A stretch of 64,000 nucleotides of DNA, from positions 1 through 64,000 of the forward strand of contig JAQIFP010000057.1 of the NCBI GenBank assembly GCA_030141585.1. The letters are read 5' to 3'. Positions 1-12,200 of this stretch are shown here, piece by piece. The notes beneath the pieces are model-generated. The model was not told the DNA's origin, ran no database searches, and was given only the letters and a program-made list of their open reading frames with translations. The position numbers and the translations under genes were made by a program. Within the stretch, counting starts at the first letter, position 1. Every line of letters starts with the position of its first letter. The DNA is from Ophryocystis elektroscirrha. Taxonomy: Eukaryota; Apicomplexa; Conoidasida; Neogregarinorida; Ophryocystidae.

Positions 1-33
1 ATATTATATATATATAAAAATATAAATATATAG

Positions 34-36
<3 letters not shown>

Positions 37-88
<52 letters not shown>
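37..88. repeat. (TA)n microsatellite at the left edge
   Basis: An uninterrupted TA run of about 52 nt. The rest of 1-458 is AT-rich with poly-T runs, and I see no gene in it before the small open frame at 459. Confidence 0.9.
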
Positions 89-90
<2 letters not shown>

Positions 91-458
91 TATATGTATA
101 TATATATGAGCTTATATTTTTGAAATATCATAATTTGCACTAATCAATTCACAATTATATATAGTGTATATGTATATCTGATTGATTTGCAAAGTTTATT
201 ATCCAGTGGGTTGCATTATAAATATTTCACAATAGGATAATTTACATGTCCTTTAAATTGTTAACATTAAGTTTGAGAGAATAATGCTTGTTAATTAAAG
301 AGAATCTTTTTTAAAAGTATTTTTTTTTTTTAAAAGTTATGTTAATGAACTATACTATAATATACATAGAAACTTTTTTTTTATTATAAGATGGGGTTTT
401 TCTTTTTTTTTTGCCGTAAAAATAATGAAGTTCAGATTAAAACCTTTTGTGTATTAAA

Positions 459-656
459 ATGGAAAATGAATATTTGATTACGCTCGGTTGTATTGGGTTT
501 TTTGGTTTGTTAATTATTTTATCAACTATTATTTATTTCCACAACCAGAAAAAATCTAAACAATTAGCTAAAGAGTGCTTAACTCGAGAAAGACAAATGG
601 ATTTAATTAATTACCGTGAACAAATTGCACGGAAAAAAGATATGCTTGGAATATGA
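459..656 (+). CDS. small single-pass membrane protein, function unknown
   Basis: I start at the ATG at 459, because the frame extends a little upstream only through a TTG. The product is 65 aa: about six polar residues, one strongly hydrophobic segment (about residues 7-27, rich in I, L, F and G) and a basic, charged tail ending in KKDMLGI. That is the shape of a small tail-in-cytosol membrane protein such as an assembly factor or a small complex subunit. I recognise no family. The frame ends in TGA and is followed by a poly-A run. It faces the UXT-like gene tail-to-tail with about 55 nt between the two stops. Whether an upstream exon exists cannot be told from the sequence. Confidence 0.45.
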   Translation: MENEYLITLGCIGFFGLLIILSTIIYFHNQKKSKQLAKECLTRERQMDLINYREQIARKKDMLGI

Positions 657-711
657 TGGAAAAAAAAAAAAAAAGTATTTTTTGATGTTTTTTTTCCTTT
701 AGTCTTGTTTT

Positions 712-1297
712 TTATGTTAATGGTTCTTCACAAGTCATCGATACTACGGAAGATATTGCATCCGATAGCTGAAAAAAAAGTTAAAAATAAAAAAGCTTAC
801 AAAAGAAATTTGTGCTTTTATTTTGACTTCTTTTTTTTTTAAAATATCGAGCTTTCTAAAAATAACACTATGGATATGAAATAATATACAATAAATTTAA
901 CTCTGTCTTTTGCTGAATACATTTTTCTGCATCATGCAAATCCAGACATACGTAGATTCCGTAGGCTAATAATACGTAAACTTTTTGAGAATTGAAGCTA
1001 ATAAAAACAAGTTATCCGAGCTAACAAAATACATATCAGCATGCATGTACACTTCAGGTCCTATTTGTGTTAAGGATTCTAATTTTCTTTGATTAAGGCG
1101 TTTGATATCTGAAAATACTATCATTGCTTGCTTCCTACAAATATTTAAAAAAAAAAAGTATTACAAATGAATATTTGATTCTTGCAATAAACTTATATCC
1201 TTTTCCACTTTCTTTAAATCCTTTTTTAGAGTATGTTCTAGAAAATCTTCATAGTTCTCTATCATATCGCTGGTGACGGGAACGTAATCATCTTCTT
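712..1297 (-). CDS. UXT-like prefoldin alpha-type coiled-coil protein (5' end unresolved)
   Basis: This gene is split by short introns, so it only becomes visible after splicing on the minus strand. The first recognisable exon reads IENYEDFLEHTLKKDLKKVE, close to the N-terminal helix of UXT (YETFISDVLQRDLRKV). Later pieces are GPEVYMHAD, then KVYVLLAYGIYVCLDLHDAE (UXT: [20 protein letters not shown]), then a C-terminal helix KKKEVKIKAQISF. UXT is a prefoldin-like subunit of the R2TP/prefoldin-like chaperone complex. Introns placed by frame are about 30, 35, 34 and 32 nt. The 35-nt one (begins GTATTTTG, ends TTATTAG) is inferred from the frame change rather than from a clean alignment. The last codons read EEPLT followed by TAA at 712-714. 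The first coding exon upstream of about 1297 could not be fixed. Confidence 0.6.
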
Positions 1298-1742
1298 AAA
1301 AAAAAGTTATTATTAATAATATAACATTTTTACACAAATATATGCATAAACTCATAAAATACAATTTATATATAAATTGCAATATGTCATTATTGCAATA
1401 TTATTGTATCTATATTATATTTTAAAGCATTTTTTATGTAACCATAGACTATAAAAATTACTTTTTTTTTTTTTTGAAATTATAATATACGCTGCTTATT
1501 CGTGTAAATTTTTGAAAATATTTTTTATTTTTTATCAACTTTTATTCAATAATTATTCTAAGAGTCAACATAATATTATCACTTGATTAATCTCACGCCA
1601 TTGATACATTTTAAAGCGTTCTTTGGGCAATATAAAGTTTTTTATTTTATTTTTGGCATATGGGGCGTGATGCGAAAAAAAAAGTCATTCAGCTAATAAT
1701 ATTTATAAAATTAAAAAAGTATGTAATTTCAGTATTGTTTAC

Positions 1743-1779
<37 letters not shown>

Positions 1780-1859
1780 CTTAACTATAAACAAACGAAG
1801 TTGACTATGATAGAAGATTCTAACCTGACATATTCATTTATTAGGCAGACCTTTTAAAA
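1298..1859. other. intergenic region between UXT-like and PSMB3
   Basis: Divergent interval with poly-T runs and a (TA)16 run at about 1746-1777. It probably holds the first exon of the UXT-like gene and both promoters. I see no convincing separate gene; the short frame at 1660-1857 is low-complexity. Confidence 0.5.
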
Positions 1860-2444
1860 ATGATGGAATATAATGGATCTGCACTGGTCGCTATGGCCGG
1901 TGATCACTGTGTGGCTATAGCATCAGATAAACGTCTTGGAATCAACCGATTTCAAACAGTTTCCATGAATTTTCAAAAGATTTATCGAACAACGGAAAAG
2001 TCGTTTTTGGGCCTTGCAGGTCTTGCTACGGATGTACAGTCAATGTAAATTATATAATATTGTAATCTTCTTTGAACATGTCTAATTTATGCATTATGTG
2101 CAATCATCCACTTTTAGTGTACATAACCATTTAACTGCACATCATTTCATTTAGAGTAATTTGTATTCTTATTGACAATATATAGTTTATTTAGTGGTAT
2201 GATTTCTATATATTTATATATTATATAGATGCATATATATAGTTTATATGTATATATAATTTATATGCATCTATTTCACTTATATGTATATATACATATA
2301 TATAATTTATATATGTATATAATTTATGCATATATATAGTAATTTATATGTTAATATATTAGATATGCATCTATATGATTTTTTTTGTATATATAATATA
2401 TATGCATATATATAATTTATATGTATGTATCATATATAATTAGT

Positions 2445-2498
<54 letters not shown>

Positions 2499-3802
2499 AT
2501 AACTTATATATGTGTAGATATAATATATTAATGTATGTATATGTATATAATGCATGATATGCAGTATTAATTATAATGTATATATTATAATTTAACGCAT
2601 TCTGATTTTTTCATATTTTTCAATTACTGCAGTTATCTTGCATGGTATTAACACTATAGTTATATATATAGCCTATATATATTATACATATTGCATAGTC
2701 TGCGTAATTCTTGAACTGCTATAATTTTGTACTTAAATAAAGTCGTGAGTTAACTATTGTTATTGTAAGAGTTTTTTTTTTTTGCATATTAAATAACAAA
2801 TAAAGTATAGAATGTATCTTTCATGTGTATTTGTGTGATTCGAGTAAACATATTATTAAAAAATATTTGGCAGGGAAAAGTATATGAAATTTCGATTGAA
2901 CTTATATAAAATTAACGAGGACCGGGAAATTCCCACAAAAACTCTTGGAAATTTTATGGGGCACATTTTATACAGTCGAAGGTTTTCGCCTTGGTATATT
3001 TTACACAATTAGAATATCCATCTTTGTCCATTGTTATTATGTGTGTATATACACATAAATATCAGCATAAATATATCTTCATATATATATATTCATATAT
3101 ATACATATATATTCACGTATATAGCTAGAAAACTTAGATCCTGTTTATTTATACATTTATAATAGCAATTTGTCTGGAATATAGTAAAAATAAATTGTGC
3201 AGGTTTGTTCAGCCCATTGTCTGTGGTTTAGACGAGGAAGACAAACCATTTATTTCTCAGTATGACTCTCTTGGTTCTTTCTCAACACCCTCGGATTTTG
3301 TTGTAGCTGGAAATGCTTCCCATCAACTCTATGGTGCATGTGAAGGGCTATTCAAGAAAGACATGGTAAAAAAAAAGATACATCCATGATTCAAAAACAA
3401 AAAAATACATACATATATATTTATATTAGAGATATAATATATGTATATACATATAAATGATATTTATGTATATATACATATATATATACATATATATATA
3501 CATATATATATACATATATATATACATATATATATACATATATATATACATATATATGAAATATATAGAAATTAAATTTATATATATATATATTGATGGA
3601 ATGTATAAGTATTGCTATTACAGGACCCGGAATCACTTTTCGAATGCATTTCAAATTGTCTCATAGCTGCAATTGATAGAGATTGCGTATCTGGTTGGGG
3701 TGGTATTGTTCACATTTTGTAAGCTGGAGCAATTATTTTTTATATTTTGTTAGGACACCTGAGAAACTTATTACCCGCGAACTACAAACTAGATTGGACT
3801 AA
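1860..3802 (+). CDS. PSMB3: 20S proteasome subunit beta-3
   Basis: Spliced product of about 200 aa matching proteasome beta-3 end to end. Exons placed by frame: 1860-2045, 2874-2993, 3203-3365, 3624-3718 and 3754-3802. Landmarks are YNGSALVAMAGDHCVAIASD near the start, FLGLAGLATDVQS, the RLNLYKINEDREI helix, QPIVCGLD, and DRDCVSGWGGIVHI near the end. Beta-3 is one of the non-catalytic beta subunits of the core particle, and as expected there is no propeptide with a catalytic Thr. Introns 1 to 3 are long (828, 209 and 258 nt) and TA-rich; intron 4 is only 35 nt. Without removing intron 4 the frame stops after VHIL. With it removed, the normal C-terminus ending TRLD appears. The start is one of two adjacent ATGs (1860 or 1863). 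Confidence 0.93.
2046..2873 (+). repeat. long TA-rich intron 1 of PSMB3
   Basis: 828-nt intron made largely of TATATA and ATATGCAT-like stretches, including a (TA)24 run at about 2447-2494. It contains no coding frame. Confidence 0.8.
3476..3557 (+). repeat. 12-bp minisatellite (CATATATATATA)n in PSMB3 intron 3
   Basis: About seven tandem copies of a 12-bp TA-rich unit within the third intron. It produces spurious open frames of alternating Tyr/Ile on both strands. Confidence 0.85.
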
Positions 3803-5050
3803 ATCTTGAAGCCACGTATTTATGCATTTTGATAAATATACTAGTAAGATAACTGGAATCATAATTCCGTATTTTCCTGATCGATCTCCATATACTTCTA
3901 ATACGTGTGAATATACTTTTTGACATATATCCTATTAAGAAACATATATTAATTATCAATAATTTGAAGAACTACATTATACTAAGCTAAATATATTTCA
4001 CATAATTACAAAAAAAAAAAGCTCAAAAAAAAAATTAAGCTTTTCTATACACTATAGAAAAAAAAGTTCAATATAAAAAAAAAAAAAAAGTAATAGAAAT
4101 AAGTTTTTTATTAATATCTAATATAATTACCTGAAACCTTGTGTCTACGTAATGAGTAGGACGCTGTACGTTATTGGAGTTTTGTACGCTACAAAAGTGG
4201 CTTGCAGGGAGTAAATTAAGTAAAAAATGTTGCTTTGAAGCTGAGTCCATTTGGGAAACGTATTCGTTGATTATGGTTTCTTGGCATTCCGTGAATTTTA
4301 GAATATTAGGATTCGATTGAAAATCGCAGCATTTGGATAAAAAAAAAGGAGCTAATTCATAGTTATGTTTCAAATTTGCTTGATTGATCTGAAAGCTGAT
4401 TTCTGGCTGTCTAAAATAAAAGTAATTTAACTTTTTTTTTTACTTTAAGTTCAACGGGATTGACATAAGTATTTGAAAAGGTACATCTTCAAGTGTAATA
4501 TCAATTCTTAAATATTGACTGTCGTGTTCTTCGTCACTCTATTTTTTTTTTTTTTTTTTCTTCTTACTTCTATTTGGATACCACTATGTTTACAGAAATC
4601 TTCCACATTAAGACAAGCGACGTGGGTAATATTTTTAAAACACAATTTAGCTGCATTATTGAGGACTAAAGGGAAATCATGCAACCCTGGAGGAATTACG
4701 TTGGGATGGTGTCTAATAATCAAAAATATATAATACATCATAAAAAATAATTACTATTAAATATACTACTTTATACAGGAATTAATTATTATCAGTTTTA
4801 TATAATTTAAAGGTAATTAATAATACCACAAATAAAGAGTCATAAGCTATGTTAGGGACATATATACGAACTATGTGTAAACAAGAAATTACTTTAAATT
4901 TTCTATGATGTAAAGTGTCCAAGCTCTCAAGGAAACCCTGTACCGAAAGTTTTTAATGAAAGTTTTGGCATCTACATGAACCGGTCCCGAAACGTTAATT
5001 TTTGCAAGTGACTGCGCCCACTTATAAGGGCGACCATGCTGTAGCCTGAT
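3782..5050 (-). CDS. conserved-looking protein of unknown function, multi-exon
   Basis: Coding pieces on the minus strand join in frame through short introns. They include GRPYKWAQSLAKINVSGPVH, FRYRVSLRAWTLYIIENLK, HHPNVIPPGLHDFPLVLNNA, YLRIDITLEDVPFQILMSIP, then a longer exon (about 4370-4132) and a last exon ending INTWLQDLVQSSL with TAG at 3782-3784. The codon pattern and the splice junctions, several with poly-T acceptors, support a real gene of about 280-300 aa. I recognise no domain and no signal peptide. The 5' end near 5050 may lack a first exon, since no initiating ATG is in phase there. Its last 21 coding bases overlap the last exon of PSMB3 on the other strand. Confidence 0.6.
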
Positions 5051-5070
5051 TCATTCATAAACTATAAACA

Positions 5071-5200
5071 TTAAATATAAAGTTTGATATGTATAAATAC
5101 TTTATAACTTATACAACATCAAGTCTATATAATGCAAAAAAAATATATTTTATGTATATTACGAATAGATTTATAGACTTTTTATATTTATACAATCATG

Positions 5201-5236
<36 letters not shown>

Positions 5237-5437
5237 TATATTATTATTATTATATTATTATTATTATTATTATATTATTATATTATTATTATATTATTAT
5301 TATATAATATTATATTATTATTATACATATTATCATATTTATGTGTTTATATGATAATTAACACAAGTGAATAAAGAAACTATAATAAATTTTGAGGATG
5401 CATTTTACAATTATTAGGGCGTATATATTTTTGCATA
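5071..5437. repeat. TA and TTA microsatellite block
   Basis: AT-only interval with (TA)n at about 5202-5230 running into irregular (TTA/TAT)n to about 5325. It separates THOC5 from the unknown gene downstream of it. No coding content is seen. Confidence 0.8.
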
Positions 5438-6778
5438 TTACTCTGAAATTTTGAGAGCTATATAGGAAGGGATATCTGATACGTTTGCATCTTCTTCCAT
5501 GGTAAAGTCAGGACTTGTTTTAATAAGTTCATTCATATTGGTCACCAGTTGGTGGAGTGGATTTGGAGACTGGCGTCCAGAATCATTTGGGAAACATAAG
5601 TCAGCAAGTAGTGTAACATCTGTTCCTATTATTTTCGGGAATTGGCACATTACGGAAACCAAGTTTAACAGAGGAAAATATGTAAATCGCACGCTTAAGG
5701 GAAATAAAGGAGCTGCTTTTAAATACGTAGTTGATGGGAGCCTAACATCTCCTTTATCTATATTGATTTGTATCCTGTACGGGGATGGCACAAACAATGA
5801 GTTTGACGTGGCTTCAGTCGAAATGATTCCTGGTTCTACTTTCGAGTGTATTTTTGAAGTAACATCTTTCATCTTACATTGATCGAGTATTTTCATGTCA
5901 ATGTTGCTGCAATTATATACAGTTTTATAAACAAAGATTTGGCTATATATACGGAATAGTGAAGTAGGCATAGAATATACCGTTAAAGGAAGTTCTTTAT
6001 TACTTCCCTGCAATATTTCTTGCTGCTGAGTCGCTAAACCATTAATCCCGGAAACTGAAGCTGGCTGACCCAATAACTTAGTCAGTTCTTTTTCTATGGG
6101 AGCTAATTTTACTGCCAAATCTGCATCCCGTTTTTTGAATATGCGAACTTTTTCTTCTCCTGATTGTCGCATTGTTTTCATGTCTTCAATTCGAGCAATT
6201 TCGTTTGAGCGGCATTTTAAATCATAACTGAGCCAACCTATATATTTATCTTCTTCGGAAAGCTCCTTTAAACTACTACTGTCTCCTGTATTCTTGATGT
6301 TGTTTTCGTATTCTTCTATAGGGCATAATTGCGATAAAACAGCATTGAAAGAAGGTGTATCTGTGGAAGTCAATATACGACGAGTTTGGGCTCGGAAAGA
6401 CACAATTTGAGATTCCACGTCACCAATTGACTCCCGCAGCTTTCTTTTTTTTTTTTTTAAATTGTCTAATATAGTGTTGCTGCGTAGTACGATGTTAGAA
6501 AAAAGCCTTTGTGTTTGCCGAACTTTATTCAAAGAAGGTATTATATTATTTTTTATAGTTTTATTTGCAATTTCAGTATTAATGGTTTTCGTTTCATTGT
6601 TTTCCTTAAATAAACTAGTGTATATATTTTGTAAGTCATTTCTTAAATTTTCAATACATTCATTAGAATCATTAAACACTTCTAATGAATCTTCAAGAAC
6701 ATTACATTGCTCTAGATGAACTGGACTTTGATCATTATTTTCATTATGAGAGTTTAGTGTAATATCAACTCCCGCCAT
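5438..6778 (-). CDS. THOC5: THO complex subunit 5
   Basis: Single-exon product of 446 aa starting MAGVDITLNS at the ATG at 6778. The first half is coiled-coil rich. Around the middle it carries CPIEEYENNIKN, then DKYIGWLSYDLKCRSNEIAR and IEKELTKLLGQP. The C-terminal third has VRFTYFPLLNLVSVMCQFP, LLADLCFPNDSGRQSPNPLH and a closing acidic stretch. These match the order and spacing of THOC5/FMIP (long coiled coil, then an LTFYYL...LYPGDHGKKTPNP region). THOC5 belongs to the THO/TREX complex, which couples transcription and splicing to mRNA export in the nucleus. The plain open frame runs on into the last exons of AQR upstream, so the two genes look fused unless AQR's final intron is removed. 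The gap between the AQR stop and this start is 76 nt. Confidence 0.8.
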   Translation of the reverse strand: MAGVDITLNSHNENNDQSPVHLEQCNVLEDSLEVFNDSNECIENLRNDLQNIYTSLFKENNETKTINTEIANKTIKNNIIPSLNKVRQTQRLFSNIVLRSNTILDNLKKKKRKLRESIGDVESQIVSFRAQTRRILTSTDTPSFNAVLSQLCPIEEYENNIKNTGDSSSLKELSEEDKYIGWLSYDLKCRSNEIARIEDMKTMRQSGEEKVRIFKKRDADLAVKLAPIEKELTKLLGQPASVSGINGLATQQQEILQGSNKELPLTVYSMPTSLFRIYSQIFVYKTVYNCSNIDMKILDQCKMKDVTSKIHSKVEPGIISTEATSNSLFVPSPYRIQINIDKGDVRLPSTTYLKAAPLFPLSVRFTYFPLLNLVSVMCQFPKIIGTDVTLLADLCFPNDSGRQSPNPLHQLVTNMNELIKTSPDFTMEEDANVSDIPSYIALKISE

Positions 6779-6854
6779 CAGGTACTTCACAATAAAATAT
6801 GTTTTTTGCACAAATATAAAAATTACACTTGACAAGTATGGTTTATATATAATT

Positions 6855-9186
6855 TTAAGCTGGAGGAGTAGTTTGCTCAGACAGAATCTAAAAATATAAT
6901 AAAAAATAAAGTTTCTTAGTACTTGTCTACTAATAGATTGAATGATTTCCCACATATCGTATATATCTTGAACTTGTGTGATTGGAGACGTAATATTATC
7001 GTGAATATTACGTTGCACTTTAGAGAAATTAGTTTCTGATAGAATAAGTGAAAGTTTAGTAGGACGGCATTTGAACTGATTTATAATAGGTTCCATTTCC
7101 ACACATCGCTCAAATAGTTCAAATCTACCAAGCACATATAAACCGAGTTGAGCACGGGACATTGAGACTACCATACGGCACGCATCTCGTAAGTAACCGG
7201 GGGAAATTGTACGTACCATTGATAAAATAACATCTGCATCAAAATTAACGCAACAGTTTAACTTACATTCCATCTGCTGTCCTTGAAACTTATCAACTGT
7301 CGAAACTACTCCAGGCCAACCTATCGTTGGGTTCCAAGCACACCTAAAAGGTATTTATTTATAATTATTATTCGACTATTTATACTCATTAACCATTTAT
7401 ATATATATATATATATATATAGATATTTAAATAGTAGCTCACATACATAAATTTGTAGTATTTGGCAATACCTTTGTTTAATAATTTTTTTTATCAGATC
7501 TTTCTGTCCGTTATACGCACTAAGAATGGCAATTTGATTAGCAGGGTATCCGATAAGACGCATGTACATAAAAAGAGCCACTGCATATTCGGCTTCCCCC
7601 AAATTTTCAAATACGTGTGGAGTAGGACAACGTTCTCCTTTTCCGTTGTAATCTTGAACATCTATGAACTGATAATCGTAAACAAAGCCTGCATTCGCCA
7701 TTTTGTATTTTTCTTCGATCAAAACGTTCGGTAAATCTTTCAAAGGCGGCTGTATGTATCTCCAGCTAAATAGGGACCTTAAAGAAGAACGACATCGACC
7801 TTGAAAAGAATTTGATAAACATATTCACGCTAAACTTTACTATAATATATGTTATATAACAAATTTATTTTCAAATAAATATATCTGTGTAAATGATTGG
7901 TTATATTAGCAACATGCATAAGATGTAAAATACAATATTTTATGTATATACATTTAATATTAAGTATAATTAATAATGAAATTAATAATATTAATATCAA
8001 TAATATCTGTAATTATATGTTATTAAATTTGTATATATATATATATACATATGTTAAATTAATTAAATTATTAAAATTAAATTTTTGAATAAGTATTTCA
8101 TAAACTTGTTAAGAATAATATTCACAACACTGATGCTAGATATCACTATTATATATCATATTAAAAATTCATAAATAATGATTAGTATAAAGCATTTTAT
8201 ATATAAAGTGTATATAAGATAAAGATTTTATTGAAAAAGTAAAGTAACTAATCTGTTTTCATAAAATATAATTATTTTTTATTATATACAATATAGTAAC
8301 AGTATATACAAAGAAATTTAGCTTATGTTAATATTTCGATATATAACACTCCTTATTTAAAATCTATTACGCTACTATATATGTATTTATGTATAAATAT
8401 CTGTATATATATATTTATATGTATATATAGTTTATAATGACATATTCCAAAAAGCATATATTCATACATATATATAAGAGTGTATTTTTTATTACCTTGT
8501 GCGTCTAATTGAATAAAAGGTACTTGCAGTCTGATAAAGCGGACGAAAATTGATTGGTCTAGTTTGCTGTGTTGTTGGAAACACTAAATTTGATTATAAG
8601 AAGTTATTTTTATAATTACTCTATTTTTAACTATTGGAGGTAGTTGAAAATGGTCTCCTAATAAAACTACACGTTTCAAACGATTTTGATCTACGACAAA
8701 TTAGAAGAAAGAAAATACTAACCGTTTGAATTACATTTTTGAAGAACCATTGGTATAAAGCCTTCGACTTCTTTAATTTGAGCTGCTTCTTCCATTATTA
8801 TAGTGTCATATTTTAAACGGATAGCCATTAAATTTTGTCGAGCTAAAGCAGCGTGTGTACAGGTCATAGCAATTATTTTTGCATGATGTCTAGAACAATA
8901 GTATTAATTAATTTAATCCATACGTTAACAAGTGAGTAGAACGATCTTGCATAGTTCTTAATAATTCAAATGAACGACATTCTTCAACTGTCTTAAACAT
9001 GTCAATTAAACTGCGAAAACATCCCTTAGCTGCAGACATGTCAATAAAATTCATATTAATTTAATTTATCTTGTAATAAAGCTAAATAATGTATGTATCA
9101 ATTAAATTAATATTTAAAATATGATTAATATTGAAATAATAATTATTTAATTAATATTAATAATATTTTAATATAATTTTTAAATT

Positions 9187-9233
<47 letters not shown>

Positions 9234-12200
9234 AATTATAGTAATTATTAGTATTGTTAATTATATGGTACCAATTTGCATATGAGAGGATAGATCATGA
9301 GGTGGAAACAATGGTTCATTTTCCATAAAAAAGTATTCCGTAAAAGGAAAAATAACCTCAATAACAGATTTTTTATTTTGCTTAACAGCTTCCTAGCATA
9401 TTTTGTTAATTCATAATAATCAACATACACATGTCTGGTCATCTAAGTCCTCTATATATATGAAAGGCTGTTCTTTTGTATTTTGCGATGTTGAATTATT
9501 TTCCGTTATCTGATTGTCATTATTTGGTTCAATGTCTTCCATTTCAACGTCTTTTTCTATTGGATCCTGGATTTCTGTGTGTTCTTTAACGTTTTCTGCT
9601 TCACTTATTGTCGTTTCTGTATTTTCATTAATGGGTTTTGTATTATCATTAGTATCTTTGGTTTCTTCTTGATAAGTTTTTGGTTCTTCTTTTATGGGAG
9701 TTTTTTTGGTTTTTTTTCTTTGAATAAAACGTCCGTTAGGAGCAACTTTCATACCCGCCGTCCCGTCTGACTCCCGTATAGACCTCAAAATGACGCGTAA
9801 TCCATAAGCGCCATTTTTGAGTTTTTCCAGGTAATCCCAAAATCTTTGTATTCTCGAAGCAACGTGTTGTCTGTAAAACTGTGAAGCCGTTTCACATGTA
9901 GCTCCAACATCTCCGGGAACTTGAAGCGAGGCTCCCAATTTGTCAACTTTTTTCAGTAAATCCATGCGCAGCTGTAATTTTTTTTATTAATAAATGTTCA
10001 TTACCCATATAATTTGTGGGTGTTTTATATTTGTAAGCAAAAACTATTACTATTTCAGTAAAAATAATTATATATATCATTATATTTAATATTTATACGA
10101 TATTTTAATTAATTTGCAACTATCAAAATAATCACAATTATATTATATCTATATATATATAATTAATATATATATATAGTAACATAATATTTTTGAAATA
10201 AACAATGTTATGTTATTGGATATAATTTACCTGCAACATATATGCAACACGGCCGCCTTTTGAATAATCCTTTAAGTTATCTTCGTCAATTAATCTGCCG
10301 GTGGCTTTTCGTAATCCAGCTTCTCCCATTCCGAGACGAAGAAGATACCTTTCATCAATATTAAGTTTACTAATTTTTGAAAATAAATCATTTAACGCCT
10401 AAAAAACCAAATAAAAAAAAAAAAATTACCTGATTGCTTCGGGCTAATAATAGGATACGCTGATCTGGGAAGTTTCGATATAAAAGTGATACTATTTGTA
10501 CTGCAGTGTCAGTTTTTCCTGTCCCTGGAGGCCCCACTATTAATGTTAACCCTGGATTAACCCCACTTCGTATAGCTTCTACTTGACAAGGCGTAAATCG
10601 AACTTTATTTAAGGGAATCAGATTTCTTGGTCCAATTAATGGCGTTTCATAGAACTTGACAACGGCAGTTTTCTGTTTTGGATGAAAAGGAGGATTAGTT
10701 GAATGGTTTTTCGAGTCATTTGCTTCAAAATCCTCAAATTCTATAACACACTGTCTCTTTATTTTGGAATCAGATTGTTCTATTTTGATATTCTCTACAT
10801 TCGAGTGAAATGATTCATAAATATGCTCAGTGTCTAGAAAGGTATCGGCAAAATCTATTTTGTACAGCTCAGTTTGTTTCAACTGGTAATATTGTGCACT
10901 AGATGGATTTCCATACCCTAAGAATAAATTATGTAACCACGGTGGTATCACTGCATTTTCGAAATCATTGATTAAGAGCCTTATTAATTCAAGAATTGCT
11001 CGAAAATTGTTCTCTATGGGCTTCCTTCTTATTACCAAATTAAAGATTTGATATATATCTTGTATATTATTATTATGGATTACATGTTTAATATCATTAA
11101 GGTACTGTATCGGATCGAGTTTTACTCGAAATGTTCTTAATGTCCCAAACTTTTCTGTATTTATTGTATCAGTAACTACATATGGTGTAGAAGATTTATT
11201 AATATCTGTTATATTTTTACCCTCTTCATCTAATATTTCAATAACTTCACAGCCTCGAACTCCCAAAATACCGTATTTATTGTAAAAATTGTCATCTTCA
11301 CTTTTATTGTTCGCTTTTATTGCTAATAAGAAAATTGTATCATATAATGTTATTGAATCCCAATCTATGTTACTGCCATTTTTGCAATCCTTTAAATCTA
11401 TTGTGAACTCTGCACGAACTTCTTTTGGTACTATTTCTCCTAATACCGGTTCTTCTACGTGTACTATTGAGAAATGCTTTAAGGGTAAAGCCATTTTTGA
11501 TTCACCGGTGAATCGAGTTACTAGCTTCATTTCCGCATCAAAATCGAGTGATGGATTTATAGTCTCAATTATTTCTTCCATGTCTTTACGAATTTCATAG
11601 CAAGATTCCAGAAACAGCAAAAAAAAGTTTCTTATTAAATAATCTCGAACAGATAGAAACTGTAAATTTAATTTTGGCAAGGCGACAGAAAAGTCTCCAC
11701 GATAAGTTTCAGTTGGAATCAAAAGCGGGTCCCAAATCATTAATTCATTTGGATAAAGAGGCATAGAATTTATAGCTTCTAGTTGATTTGTTGGTTTGTG
11801 TAAATAATTTGCTATTACATCTACTATCAATTTTTTGATTCCACTATTTTTTGATTCTAGATCTATGTTATCGTTTTTTTCGGAAACTTCAATCATTAAG
11901 CTTTTTATAAAACTTGTTATTTCAGTTAATCCCAGTTTGGAGCCTATATCATATAATACATCAACAGGCAATTGTTTAAATAGATTTTCTAATTTTTTGA
12001 GACTCTCGAGCGAAGAGACTGGTCCCAACGAAATCTGAATAAAGAAACGTAATGTTTTTTATAACTCTATAACCTATTATTTTATTTAACTCAAATAATT
12101 TATTATTATGAATCAATTTTTAATTTCTATTATATATATATATATATATATTAATAACTATGAATTACGAGCAATATACATATATTTAATAAAAATTGTA

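Noticed and set aside
1..120. Possible telomere or centromere at the left edge
   Set aside because: Only TA dinucleotides are present, with no G-rich telomere unit and no longer satellite.
953..1060. An 11-nt intron in the UXT-like gene
   Set aside because: The frame change is equally explained by a 35-nt intron with GT and AG ends, which fits the length mode of the window.
5438..7273. A single 611-aa fusion of Aquarius C-terminus and THOC5
   Set aside because: Removing a 35-nt intron gives AQR a proper stop (TAA at 6855), and THOC5 has its own ATG at 6778.
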